Both the position numbers and the translations under genes were made by a program. Below, in pieces: positions 12,521 to 24,752 of a DNA stretch of 64,000 nt. The stretch comes from Isoperla grammatica. Lineage: Eukaryota; Arthropoda; Insecta; Plecoptera; Perlodidae. Each line of letters starts with the position of its first letter. Positions within the stretch are counted from its first letter, which is position 1. The notes under the pieces were generated by a model that was not told where the DNA came from, did not search any database, and saw only the letters and a program-made list of their open reading frames with translations. The stretch covers positions 26,187,075 to 26,251,074 of the forward strand of contig OX246746.1 of assembly GCA_945910005.1 (NCBI GenBank). The letters run 5' to 3'.

Positions 12521-15500
12521 TCAATTAAAAACTAAAACTGCTTATTTAAACGTTATATTGGTAACTCTGAGTAGCCATAACTTCGGACAGACAAACCACA
12601 AGTGAATAGAAATATGTTCTGTGACTGTGATGAAATTCACATCCATTGCGATCTTGTTTGTTTCTGCAATCATACATCGAACGTGGGAGTTCTTTCTGCC
12701 CACCATATCAATATATCATATGCGAAACTGCCGAGGTCGCATGTTTCTAAATAGTTACCACTGTCATATTTTTACGACCATAGAATTGTTTAGTTAGAAT
12801 ATGATTGTGTCGGGCAAGAGCTCTCGAGGGATGTTCCTAGATTTGCTACAACTTATTTGAGGGATGAGAAGAGAGCGTATGAAAAATGGTTGCATCAGTA
12901 ATTTGAAGACGGCGGCCAAATGAAACAGCCCTTGCAATTTTGGGCGTCATTCGTTGAGATGTGTTTTGTTGACCGAACCCCAAATGTGACGCCCCATTGC
13001 CTACACACATTATTATGTGGATCTAGTCCGATTTGTTTCAAAATCACTGCGGTGCGTGAAGAAGGAGGCGGAAGAAGGCGGCAGAGCCAAATAATAGGGT
13101 AACATTTCAAGATGTCAGGGCAAATACCCAACTGGCTATTTCGTTGGAATTTGGTATTTAGAACCCCCCTCCCCTGCGCAGCCCTCCGCATAAACAAAAT
13201 GGCGCCTTAAAAAGTGTTAGCTGCGTGCGATGGTCTGACGAAATACACGAGACGGTTGTCACTACTTGTCAGAGTTAATCAGCGCATCAGACAATGCCAC
13301 CCATCTAGTTCCTTCGACCCACCGACCCACCCTGTGTATAATACATATCGCCAGCATAAGTGGGAGGATAGTCGGAAAGGGTCGTTTCGGACAAGAGGTT
13401 ACAGGTTGTGAAAAAACGACAATAGGAACAACACAATGCGAAGGGTGGCAGTGGCTTCTCATGACCCTGACGACACCTGTTACCTGAGGCTTTTCACTCG
13501 ATACCACGTAAACGTCTTGCGGGAGGAAGCGTAAGATGCTAACATTATCGTGGAGAGCAAACGCGTCATTTTGCACGATCGACGAAATACCATAGTTTAG
13601 CCGTCCGTGGTGCTCATGAGGTTGGGTGGGGCAAGCGCATGCCACCGAGGAACGTGGATTTGAATACCGCGTCGGCATAAGGCAAGGATTTTTGTAATTG
13701 TCCTTCATCTCACATTGTCCGAGTCGCACGATTGCAAAAGTCGGTACGTAGAGCAACAAGAAATCACCATCATCGTGTTGCAGTTTTAGCGCCATAAGTA
13801 GTCTTCGTGTAATGAGTATGTATGCATAGACACAAAGTAATGTTCACGTGTTCACTGAAAAAAACATGTAGTGACGTAAATGGTAACAACACCCAGTAGA
13901 TAGTCGGTTAAGTTAAAATGAACACTATCGTTGCCTATTATCCAGTCTAGGCTCTAGCGCACCACATATACGGGATTTTCATTAAAACGTTCAAAACAAG
14001 ACAATTTGAAGTTAATAAACACGAGATTTGGAGGATTATAACGCCGTTTTCTGCCACCCTCATGAATGCAGAATGCCTAATAATATACGTAACACAAGCG
14101 AAAATGAACACAGTTGAAGTAACTCTGAATGTCTGCATTATCTAGACTATAACTAAGCATGGCCTATACACAGTTTCCAAAGTTGCAGTGGATTGAGAGA
14201 ATTTTATTGCACGAGTCCTTCCTTCAACCCACACACATACATCAGGAGACCCGCCTACATACTTATGATGCCGCTAGCAAGCTCTCACAGAACATAATAT
14301 TGCGTGCGCCAGCATCACCTTAACACGCGAATTTAATAACTGAAAAACAAAAAAGGAATTACTAAATCAAGGAGAATGGCACGGGTAAAGATGTATAATA
14401 GCTGAAGAGTGAAGACGCAAAATTTTCATTCCCACGTGATTTATAAATAAATAACATGGCTGGGCTCCTAGATGAATCAAGTTATTGAATTTATCAATCA
14501 ATACGAAACGAGAAGCACTTTCAAGTAAATCAAGGTTATTCTGAAATATTTTTCCTTCAAGTATTTTTGCAAGGTGTATGTAGTTATTATATACTATCAC
14601 CATAATCGAAGGTCGTTTTCCCGACGTTAGTAAACCGCGGTTTCAGCGTTTCGGGTTCTAATCCTGGTATGGGATGGATGTCGTGTGGCGTTTGAAATCT
14701 TAGTGTATCACCCTGCCCCATGGTCTTGATTTAGCAGTGTTGCGAAAATAATTCATCATCATCGAATGTGTTATAGTCACAATCATCAAATGGATATGCC
14801 AAAGAGGAAACATGTATGTTTTGTTGCCCGGGGTGGAACGAAGGTTCATCATAAGCTTCGCACGTGTTCTGTCTTCGCCCGGAGTTTTTTGTGCGTCTCG
14901 ACTCTTGAGCAAGGGTATGTGGGGTCAAGGGTAGTGGTAGGGTGTCTTCAGGAGAGCAAGCGGTGCTTAGTTCAAACTAACCAAAATCAGCGATTCACAA
15001 GATGTGTGTGTGACTTGTTTCTTTGGAGAGAATTGAACAATTCCGACCGTGAGTGACAAATTCACGTGTTATCGTTGTCTGTAGATCTACTGATTTTGCA
15101 TTTTAGTAGGGCTGTCAACAAGTGATTGATTTCTTTTTTCAACCACGATATTTGGACACGAAATTACACATAAATACATATATTTTTTTTACAGAAACAG
15201 CATTTTCTTACCAACGGGACCAACCTACGGAAGAACGTAGGAAATAAGCTAATTCTCACGACTTGCTGTGAGCCGCGACGGTAACAATTTGTTTGCCGCT
15301 GAAACGGTAGCCCATTGCAGCCTTGAGAGTACCTTGCTGTCATCGCTCTTAGAAGTTGGCGCGCGTTGTCCGTCATGTTTTATTTGTTCAAATCTCGTCA
15401 AGGTCGTTGCTTTGTGGCAAGGAAGCTCAATAGCAAGTTTACGTACAGGCCTCTACCTAGCTCAAGCAACTATTAAATCGGTTAAATTAATTTGATGCTA

Positions 15501-15610
15501 TTTTATTCTTTGAATAATAAATAAAGCTCCTCCGAAACAAATCTAACATTTTCTGAACAGTACCTACTATTCCGTCAACAATTGAATATCGTGGTACCCG
15601 TAAGTCACAT

Positions 15611-15834
15611 TCTCTATATTGACGTTATTCAGTCCTGTTGTGTGCACTTGTAAGCCTTATTCCGTGATAATGCCACACAATATCCTGGTAGTCTTATTCT
15701 TTATATTGACGTTATTCAGTCCTGTTGTGTGCACTTGTAAGCTTTATTCCGTGATAATGCCACACAATATCCTGGTAGTCTTATTCTCTATATTGACGTT
15801 ATTCAGTCCTGTTGTGTGCACTTGTAAGCCTATT
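15611..15834. repeat. 87-bp minisatellite, about 2.6 copies
   Basis: Unit starts are at 15611, 15698 and 15785, with a period of exactly 87 bp. Copies differ at only a few positions, for example TCTCTATATT versus TCTTTATATT and GCCTTATTCC versus GCTTTATTCC. The third copy breaks off after about 49 bp. Because 87 is a multiple of three, one + strand frame stays open through all copies (15619-15906) and encodes a repeating hydrophobic peptide. I regard that frame as a by-product of the repeat and not as a gene. Confidence 0.93.
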
Positions 15835-15980
15835 GGCCTTGTCATTGTCTGCACTGTTCTGTTCCGACAGGATACGAACCTGCGTGCAAATATATGCACA
15901 TCCTAGGTATAAATAAAATGTAGACGTCCATTATCCAAGTTTATAAACGGTTCTTATTCCGCAGTAATTATAATGAAATG

Positions 15981-16030
15981 AACGGTCTCGAACCCATGGC
16001 CTCCCACTTACGGGTCGCCGCCTGTTGATA
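15981..16030 (-). mobile_element. tRNA-like SINE fragment
   Basis: On the minus strand the piece reads through a B-box-like GGGTTCGAGACC (15984-15995), with a short tRNA-like part before it. A second minus-strand B-box-like sequence, GCAGGTTCGTATCCTG, lies at about 15867-15882. Neither has a complete cloverleaf with paired acceptor arms, so I read them as SINE remnants. Confidence 0.35.
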
Positions 16031-17025
16031 CTGACAATTGAACTTCCGGCTTTCACAACATTGTTACTTTTTATAAGTTCCTAGTATCGCCGGCACTCGA
16101 GTGTTGCTTATCTTGCTACCATCCACATTCAGATTATGTTGACTCTTCCTGGATTAATGTAGGCCTAGGCATAACGACTTCCGAGTAACATAGCCCCATC
16201 AAAATCAATAACGTGTGCCCTGTCAGTATCAACATTAACTACATGTTTTGCTTCTGCGGGGAGAATTCACTTCAAGCTCCGTTAGTTATCACGCGCTAAA
16301 CAATAACAGAACTTGTAAGTTTACAACAACGTTGGATAATGCAATGTAAATATTTGCAATAATAACTTCGAAACTGACAACCCGACAACTGTGCTAACAG
16401 CAAAGTTGATGGAAACAATCTAACGCTTTGATCAGATTTAAAAAACAGTTTTCGTCACTAATGCGTTGTTTCCTGGCTATAAGGTAAAAGGATTAAGGAA
16501 GTATATCACTAAATGGGCCGAGACAGTCAAAAAGAGAATTGTCAAATATCCATATTGCGGCTTGAGATTATGTCCTGTAAAGAAAGGCAGACTTTACACT
16601 CATCCAGCACTTGAGTGGGGCCGACTGGAAACTCTTTCAATTTTTAAAGTGGTCTGTTGTAAGGTATAAAAGGTTGGGGAACGCTGGGATAATGGGGCTT
16701 GATGGTGGACGTCGGTGGTTGGTGGGAGGACATTTCGCCAGGTGAAATTTTAAAATTGGGCGCAAGATTACGTCAGGCGGGAGGGCAAGGGGGGGGGGGC
16801 GGCACGGGTTATTATCAACGAGGGGGTTGCGGTGGGGGAGAGAAATATTTGCTAGCCAATTATCAAAACGCGGAGCAGCAACATTCACAAGGCGAGGGGA
16901 AGCATCAAATTACGGACTCGGAGGTAGAACATTTATGTTGTCATAAGTTAATTAGCCGGAGCAGCGCTGTGATCCCAAGTGTACATACCTATGCTGCATG
17001 GCTGGCATTGCGGACCTGATTTTCA

Positions 17026-17052
17026 CCTCCGGCAATCCTGACTGATGTTCCG
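17026..17052 (+). mobile_element. SINE fragment, core of family S1
   Basis: CACCTCCGGCAATCCTGACT matches the post-tRNA core of the SINE at 52611-52735 and continues as GATGTTCC where that copy has GAAGGTTTTG. The tRNA-like head upstream is not recognisable, so this is a truncated or heavily decayed copy. Confidence 0.45.
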
Positions 17053-17549
17053 AGCTTTTCCTCAGGCATAACATTTAGAATGTTGTGTGAAATGGAGTTG
17101 CATTACCATCTGAAAAGGGCCACTCGGCAAATAAGCGTGTTCTTCATATAGCAGGCTTACTAAGAAAATGAATCATAAGTGTTACTATTATAAGACTTAT
17201 TGATGGTGCCAGTTCCAGGTCAAAGTTACCGTCTGGTTGTGCTCTGTCGTAACACCGCCCAATACCCTGATTCTACCCACTCATTACTCAACATTAGTAT
17301 ACAGTTTAATTTGTCCCAACTTCTGCGTAAACAATTAAGGTGGATCAGTTAAAAAAATAACTAGAAGTACAGAAATAGAAGGACTGGCCCCTTGGATTGC
17401 TGACACAGACGCTAAGAAGATCCTGCTAAACGGTACTAACGTTTTGACCAAATGATCACGTCATGCGAGGCAATTGCGATCATGGCAAAACCAATTCTGC
17501 AAATATTCAAACAACTTCATACTTGCCGGTCCTCTTTGCGATCCAAACG

Positions 17550-17571
17550 CCCCCCCCCCCCCCCCCCCCCC
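17550..17571. repeat. Poly-C run, 22 C
   Basis: Uninterrupted run of 22 C, followed by further C-rich sequence to about 17585. G-quadruplex potential lies on the minus strand. Confidence 0.95.
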
Positions 17572-20500
17572 ACGCCCCAACCCCCATTTATTTTTGGTCC
17601 CCGTATGACGTCACCGGTGATGTGCAATGGATCTGATTCGACCGACGTCATATTATAACCTAGCTGTCGAGTGCGTCGTCTCGTAAGTGAAGATTGTGAA
17701 TGTGCGAAAGCGAGACATCCTCAGGGTTCCTGTTGTCTTCCCCCTCGTCGTCTCTACCGTGCTTTACAAATCCTCATGTCTGGCTGTTCGTTACCTTGTT
17801 CATTCCCAGCCTTATGCCACGACTTCGCTTCCCTTCGCTTCTAACTACTTGAAGCTCTCAGAGTTTTCCATTCCTTCTACATTATTCCTGGTTTTCGTGC
17901 CCTCACTTATTTTCATTAGGCCGTATAAAACACCACTGTAATATATATGAATACACCCCCCTCCCCACTCACCCCTGCTCTGCAGCACACTTTTATCACA
18001 TTGGCATCGTATCATTCATGGGTGCCATTCACCGAGACCAGAGCAGTCACTTAAGACTTTCAAACTTTCGGTCACGTAGAATAAAAAATGTGCTTGTTTT
18101 TATTTATTCGCTTACGCGGAAAGTTACGGCAATATTTCACACCCCTTTGCAAAAAAACCCGTCTTCGGGGGCCGTGTTTTACAAGAAAAAGCATAATATA
18201 CCAAGCGCGAACTGACATCTCAATTTCCATGATTTTTATCTTACTGGAGATGAAATGCTCTGTGCTGCCTCCATAGAAAGGAAACACTTCACCTCGGATC
18301 AATTTAGTAATCATAGTACCCCAGCCCGATACCTCCCTCATATTATCGAAGACGTTTTTCATTCTGGAGTTGGACATTATTGTACATAATTTACATTCAT
18401 AGTTGGTCGATCGATAGTATCGTATCATGTCATATATCGCATCGCAATGCATCGTATCGGCTGATAATGCCACAAAGTTGCGTCGGCGACACTTTCTCTT
18501 GCAATCAAGGACCATCGTCTATGCCCTACATATTATAAACTAATAATTGCCAAAGTATAATTACAATTCGCACATATTAGACGCTGAATAAGAGACATTG
18601 GCAATTATTGTTTACACTAAAGGGTATCGGAGCGTTTGCATAATAGTAAAATATGCTATATTCGAACGATGATTATGGGTGTGGACCATTTGCGGAACTA
18701 AAACCTATTTCACATAGTTCCATACAGACCTGACGGCTATAGTTGTTGGGTTAAGTGTTTTTTTTTTTTACACATTCCAATTTATTATTCAAGTACTTTG
18801 CTATTTTTTAAAGATATAAATCAACCTTAAAAATTGGTTGTCTCAAAACTTCAAAACACTTTCACGCACAACTTTTCCTCCTAACAAAGTCAGCGTCTCA
18901 CAATTATTGTTGATCTCTAGACTAAAAAGGGATTTATTCGATTCAATTGTAACAACGGATTTTAAAAAGTGAGTTATGAGAAATGAATTCCACCCTAGTG
19001 GATCTTGAACGGGAACGGCTGGAAAGTGTGGAGCGTCGGGCGGGAGGGCGGTCAGTTGAGACGGCCGTTGCGGATGGCTGCTGCTTCTCCATCGCTCCCC
19101 GCCTGCCTGCGCGACAAAAACAGAGAAAGTGTCATTCATTCAGTTGTGAGGACGAACACTCACGGGCTATAATTATATGCTTCTAATGAAGGCATTGCCT
19201 GGACACTATTTCTGTTACGATTTCTTGAATTCGTTTAGAGAGAAACTTTTATGGAATTAAATTTATCTGGCTTTGTAAATATACCAACGTTTTCTTAGTT
19301 TTTATTGTACGCGAGTGTAAGTTGTTGCCTCTCCAATGTTCAGTGCTAATTCCTGTTGAACGGAAGTGCATCATGTTGTGGCTTTACTTGATTCGTAACC
19401 ACGTGTTTCGACGAAGGGACCTACACCCTCTAATTATGGTTACCTGAAGAGCACACATTTTTTGCTCTATTCCGTACGAACCATGTATTTACAAATGGGA
19501 AACGCAGCGTTCGTGGAATACCTCATCTCTACGAATTGTGTAGAAAATCAATCATCTATTTACGGTGAACAGCAATTAGTAAAATGTGTCGGTTACTCGG
19601 TTATTGGCAATGTGCCCAGTGAAAATACTGTCGATATGTGCATTATAGGCATATCGTGTCTCAATACCATTCAGTTCTTGTATAATGCGTGTTCTAGAAA
19701 ACGTAAAACTGTTAGAATAGCCTTCAAAGGTAGAATATTGTCGCCAATGTTGTATAATTAACACATTTGCCAGACACCTCAAACGGGTTTGACTGGTAGA
19801 AACTTTTGATTACAATGGTTTGACGCTAAAACGGTACATGGATCCAGACCAGCCGGTCAGATTCCAAACACTTTTCGAACGAAAATCGAAACTCTATACC
19901 ACAGATGTCTATATACATACCCGCCCGAAACGAAACCAGTTTGGACTGCGCGCGCTTCCTTCGCCTTCTATAATTCAGCAGTTCTGTAGGCGGTAAAGTG
20001 ATGTTTGACATTCGATTAGATTATTTTGGTTGGTATTTACTTGAAAGTTTAACGTCTTTGAATGACCACAAGTTAGATGACTTGTGATAAAGCAAACGCG
20101 ATGTCAATCTCAGGCAGCCATCTTTATTTCCAAGCGATTTGAAGAAAGCGTTTCATGGTCGTTGAGGTAGGACATTCACACACACTTGCTTACAGTATAC
20201 GTGCTAACTGCTAATTGTAATTTATTCTTGTTTTCACTTTTCATACACACCAATTATGATTGCTGAGTGCCCGTCACAAGTCGTCAATAATCCGTATGTC
20301 ACAAGGAGTGTGATTTAGAAGACCTGTAACATGAAGGCCCGTGATGGTGTTACTGCTGGAATACTCTTCGTTCGCCCAACCCCGGCATGTACGCGTATAA
20401 AATATGCGTTTTGAATTGAGTCACTCGGCAGTGAAGCACGAAACACATAAATCATTTCACGTGAAAGCGAATTCGTTTTTCATTGTAAGCGAAATAGTAT

Positions 20501-20639
20501 CAATTTCCACGTACGTTTTTCTTGGCGTGGCATCATCGCTGAAATGTCGACGCTGCCGTTCGTATATACCTAGTCAAGTTATTAGTTCGATTGGGCTTAA
20601 TACAAAATAAAACGTATTGGCGATGGGGGTTATTTCAAT

Positions 20640-20850
20640 AACTTTTTTTTTAATTTGAATACAAATATGAAATTAATTGAAGTACCTTCAAAGCCGGAGC
20701 CCTAGCCTGTAGCCTGATAAAATTGAAAAACAGAATTTCATGTAGATTTCTAAAACTTTTCTTTTTTAATTGAAATAAAAATAACGTTATGAATCGCGCA
20801 GCACCCCTTTCAACCCGGCGCCCTAGGCTGCAGGCTACCCACCCACCCTG
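20640..20850. repeat. Diverged tandem duplication, unit ~115-122 bp
   Basis: Two successive blocks share the same order of landmarks: a T-rich start (ACTTTTTTTTTAAT at 20641; ACTTTTCTTTTTTAAT at about 20755), an AAATATGAAATTAA / AAATAACGTTATGAA stretch, then TTCAAAGCCGGAGCCCTAGC / TTCAACCCGGCGCCCTAGGC. The spacing of about 115-122 bp and clear divergence suggest an old tandem duplication. Confidence 0.6.
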
Positions 20851-21604
20851 GCTGTGGTTGGTGGCTCAAGTTTACACAATAATGATTCCCTCGTTCTCCG
20901 CTTGGGTAGGAAATAAGCGTTCATGATTCATAGTTTGCGTCGCATGTCTCGTACAGGATGTTTCAAATCTGTCGCCTCGCACGCCGTCGCCGCGCCACTT
21001 GTTATCACCATAGAATCGTCGCCAAACCACCAACAACTCTAGTAATACCACTAGTGTCTCGCCTAGTGCCCAATCGGAAACAAACCAGCATTTTACAATC
21101 ACGATAATGTGTTCGATTCGAATTTCAACTCGGTAATAACTGTCGGACGACCTAGTTTTTAATATGCTGCACTGAATTAATCATGTTTAAAATACACCGG
21201 CATACGCGCACGCACGCAATCACTCAAGTCTCAAATAACTAGTAGAATCGATAAACACACACACAGAACAAGAAACGCTAGTGTCCAGTAGGGTGAAGCC
21301 AAACGCCGGGTTCCGGCTGCAGAGGGAGTGAAAGGGGTGAATGATAGCAGCCCTTTGTTTGTGATCGGAAGCAACCGGTGAGTGTCAGCATTACAACGGA
21401 TCTATTGAATGTTAAACACATGTCGATTTTCGAGCAAACGCAACGAGGTTTTTGTAAATTTTCACTGTTATTGTTGAGTGTAAAATGAAAAATGTACATA
21501 GTTCGATATTTATCATGATAAATTATCATTGTTGTGATTGATGGTATTATTATGGATATTATTTGAATTGTGATTTTAAGTATCGTATAAAACCAAGGGA
21601 CGTG

Positions 21605-21783
21605 AGTTAGAACACCGTTGAGTTAGAACACCGTACATATGGCATGGATTTTTCTAATTAATAATTGAACAATTATGGTGTGTATTAAATACAAGCTAAC
21701 TATAGAATGGAGGTTGGCAATGTCACACACGTGAAAATTGTACCGATTGAGATAGCACCTACCACGGTGCTCTAACACTCAGC
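21605..21783. repeat. Small inverted repeat with duplicated left end
   Basis: GAGTTAGAACACCGT occurs twice in tandem at about 21606-21636. Its diverged reverse complement, ACGGTGCTCTAACACTC, lies at about 21763-21780. This may be a short decayed MITE. The match is short (about 16 bp) and imperfect. Confidence 0.4.
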
Positions 21784-22164
21784 CCGTTGTGTGCATGCGC
21801 CATATTTGGGTTCGTGCGATTGCGAAGGAATGCCCAAGCCCCCATCTGAACGTTGTCTGCACTCTGCACTAAACTACCTTAACCGGTCAAAGAGTGATAA
21901 CTCACTTCGGCACGTGCTATTGTTTGCTGTTTTAAAATCTATTTTTAGATTTTGTGTAGGTTTTATGGGCACCTAAAACTCTTGGCCTTGGCCAGTCGGC
22001 GTCGACCTGATAATGGATGAGGAAGCATATATGAAAATTCGCAAAAGTGAATGGCCTTGAACGAGTTTTTTGCTAACGATTTTTTGTTTGCGTTCTTACG
22101 CCGGACCAATATGATATTTTGATATGAATAAACTTTGATTAGTCATTGGAATTTCCAGGATTCG

Positions 22165-22215
22165 TCTTACGGAATCATCCAGGAATGCCGGTGGCGGGTG
22201 TCGAACCTGCAAATT
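22165..22215 (-). mobile_element. SINE fragment (family S1)
   Basis: On the minus strand a B-box-like GCAGGTTCGACACCCG is followed by CCACCGGCATTCCTGGATGA, a diverged version of the core seen at 52611-52735 and 2735-2850. Only the B box and core are recognisable. Confidence 0.45.
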
Positions 22216-23948
22216 TAGAGATAGAATGTGCGGCGCCCAATTTTGAGTATTTGAGTTGCCCGTAACTGAAAAACCGTTAGAACTAAAGGTACAATTTAAA
22301 CCATATTTTTTGTTAATGGTTATGAGGGGGTGCACCAAATTGTATAAACATCCTTAGGGGTACGGGCTGTGCTGATTTGTGATGGAATGGCCCTCGTGCG
22401 AAATTTACTGTTTTAATCATCTTCTGTACTGTCAATAATAAGACTAAATACATCAATTATTAAGAAGAAGAATTAATAAAAATTATCTTCGTTTAGTGTA
22501 AATTAGCAAAGTAGTCTAGATTGATAAAGCAAAAATGAAAATGATCAAACTCTAAACTCAATTTTCTTACATTTTCCACTTACAGTTTGAAGTGCTTTTA
22601 GTTGCCTCGTACGACCCCATACCGGGACGGGACCCTGGAGCCCTACTGCTCATTACGCGCGCTATTTGCCAACACCTGACTCGTGTCTGTCACGTTAGGA
22701 AGTATATAAAACAACAGTTTTAAAATTTAAGCACTGTTCTTATTTGATGTACTTGTTCGATCGTAACTACCGATAGAGCATAGACATAAATTAATTATTG
22801 ACATTTACGTGGATCGCCGGTAGCCACCCTCTCCATAAATAACGTAGCTCGTATGTCTACCAAGTGTTTTCAAACTTGGTGAATACATTTCTATCAATAA
22901 TTGATCGCGCTCGACTTGATCACGTAGAAGCTGTCGGAACTTTGTTTTAAGTGGACTGGAGTCGTCTAGTACCTGTATAGATGCAGCTTACGTGCATGTC
23001 GAATGAACTTGGTCCCATTACATGTTCCTTCGTATTGATATTTTGCCCTCTCAAACTGTGTACCTGAAGTGAGTGCATTGTTGATGTTGAGATCTCATTA
23101 TCTGAAAACTTAATTGAATATTTTGCTCCAATTTGCCGGTTAATTGTTGGCCTACATACATCATTTAAGTCAAATTTTACAACAATCGCTACAGATCGTA
23201 CATTTAAGTGTATTTATATTATACAGTAGTGATCAAATAATAATAATAATAATGTCCAATCGCCTGCCCGCTGATCTACGTAACAAGCTGACATGTTCGC
23301 GGTTAGATAACCACTTACCAGCCAACCGAAAAGTTAGGTATGGAAGTAGATTAGAAATTTTGGCGGTGTACACCGTACCAGCCCAACCGCAAATTGAAAT
23401 GCGTCAGTCCTTTATTAGGTCAATGTAAGCCTGTACTTTTATCAGCTGTATTTCGTGCGGTTTTAGGAAAACGTGACAATTGCAGGATTTCCTTCGGGTG
23501 GTGATGTCACGTGTTTGATGTATTTATATTCGCAGAACATTTAGACGGTCTAGTTCTGATTATATACACAATAAACATACATTCATCACCTGTCCCTAAA
23601 TAGAAATCATGCAATTCAAACAAATCATAAGCATTTTAGTGCAGATATTTTCAAGCCTTGTGATTGCTTACAATTCCCCAAGCAAGAGCAGACAGGTATG
23701 TAATAATATTTCTTCTTGACGTATGTGGAATACTAGATAGGCCTAAAGGTATTAGAGAAAAAACAAAATCGTCTGGGCACTAAATGTTACTCAATCATTC
23801 ATCCGTGTGGCAAGCTAATACTTTCTTTCCGTCAAGATTGGACACATGATAGTAGAAAACTATCAAATCAATACCTACCTTAACTAATTACACCGTGGCT
23901 ATATAAAGGTAACAGAAGGCCAAAAAACGTGAGAATGGCGCCATATAC

Positions 23949-24228
23949 ACATGTAACAAGTGCTATTCGGGCGACAATATAACACGCGTAACAAGTGAAT
24001 TTCGGGCGACAATATACACGTGTAACAAGTGCTTTTCGGGCGACAATATAACACGCGTAACAAGTGAATTTTGGGCGACAATATACACGTGTAACAAGTG
24101 CTTTTCGGGCGACAATATAACACGCGTAACAAGTGAATTTTGGGCGACAATATACACGTGTAACAAACGCATTTTGGGTGACAATATACACGTCTAACAA
24201 ATGCATTTTGAGCGACAATATACACGTC
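23949..24228. repeat. ~32-33-bp tandem array, about 8.7 copies
   Basis: Units contain GTAACAAGTG followed by (G/C)NATTTTGGGCGACAATATA. Two unit types partly alternate: one reads ACACGTGTAACAAGTGCTTT, the other ACACGCGTAACAAGTGAATT, giving a higher-order period of about 65 bp. The right end is split by the element at 24232-24731, and a further partial unit resumes at 24732-24752 (TAACACGTGCATTTTGGGCG). Three minus-strand frames are open across the array; this follows from the repeat and does not indicate a protein. Confidence 0.92.
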
Positions 24229-24231
24229 TAA

Positions 24232-24731
24232 AGGCGGTTTCACACAAAAACATAAACATAAGATTTAAGGTTTAACGCATAGTACATAAGGGGCGATGGT
24301 ACACATAAAAACGTAAGCACAAAGAGTTTATGAGAAGGCATGGCACTCGTTGAAGTTCTTTGGAGGTTGCGGCCGAATACTGCACTACATAATTATTCTA
24401 TATACTATTATATATATATTATTATATATTATTATATATATATTATTATTATTATTCGGTGACGTAGGCCCCTACATGACTGTGGTAGTCATAACCTTTT
24501 AAAGTAGATACTTCTTTGACTCAAGTTTTTCGTGCGTTGTTTTAAGACATAAGCATAAAGTTGAACATTGGTCAACTTTCTTATGCCTTAAAACAGAAAA
24601 TTATGCGTTAAAACTATGTCTTAAAACTAGTGCATTTGTGTGAATGCCAGTACGTGTTTCCTATGGTCCAACATTATGACTATGCGTTAAACCTTAAATC
24701 TTATGTCTTATGTTTTTGTGTGAAACCGCCG
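24232..24731. mobile_element. 500-bp TIR element (PIF/Harbinger-like MITE) with TAA target duplication
   Basis: Ends are inverted copies. The left end, AGGCGGTTTCACACAAAAAC, is matched on the opposite strand by the right end (GTTTTTGTGTGAAACCGCC to 24730). The match continues inward for about 50 bp (AAGATTTAAGGTTTAACGCA on the left), with subterminal sequences echoing TTAAAACATAAG-type motifs. TAA flanks both sides (24229-24231 and 24732-24734). The interrupted tandem unit resumes directly after it, so the insertion point is visible. No transposase frame is present. The 3-bp TAA duplication fits PIF/Harbinger-type (TWA) insertion; that family assignment is inference. Confidence 0.85.
24396..24455. 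repeat. (TA)n / (TTA)n microsatellite inside the 500-bp element
   Basis: AT-only stretch of alternating TATATA and TATTAT units in the interior of the TIR element. Confidence 0.85.
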
Positions 24732-24752
24732 TAACACGTGCATTTTGGGCGA

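Larger units (their letters stand above)
9126..23940. other. Non-coding stretch, no gene recognised
   Basis: No recognisable coding exon was found on either strand. The longest open frame, 13262-13795 minus, has no domain I know. Weak tRNA/SINE-like B-box pieces appear near 9546-9557, 9650-9675 and 14655-14680. Other content is listed separately: tandem and inverted repeats, a 22-C run at 17550-17571, and SINE fragments. Simple repeats include a TAAATG-rich stretch near 12331-12360 and a short CA run near 21254-21268. The short GC-rich patches at 13150-13205 and 20970-21010 show nothing decisive. Confidence 0.65.

Noticed and set aside
13262..13795. 177-codon minus-strand open frame, the longest apart from plexin
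   Set aside because: No recognisable domain, odd composition, and a length that random sequence of this size can produce about once.
18072..18515. 147-codon minus-strand open frame
   Set aside because: Basic, low-similarity sequence without a domain; consistent with chance.
23880..24243. Three overlapping minus-strand open frames with repeated CY-rich peptides
   Set aside because: All three frames are open only because the ~32-bp tandem unit lacks stops; not evidence of a protein.
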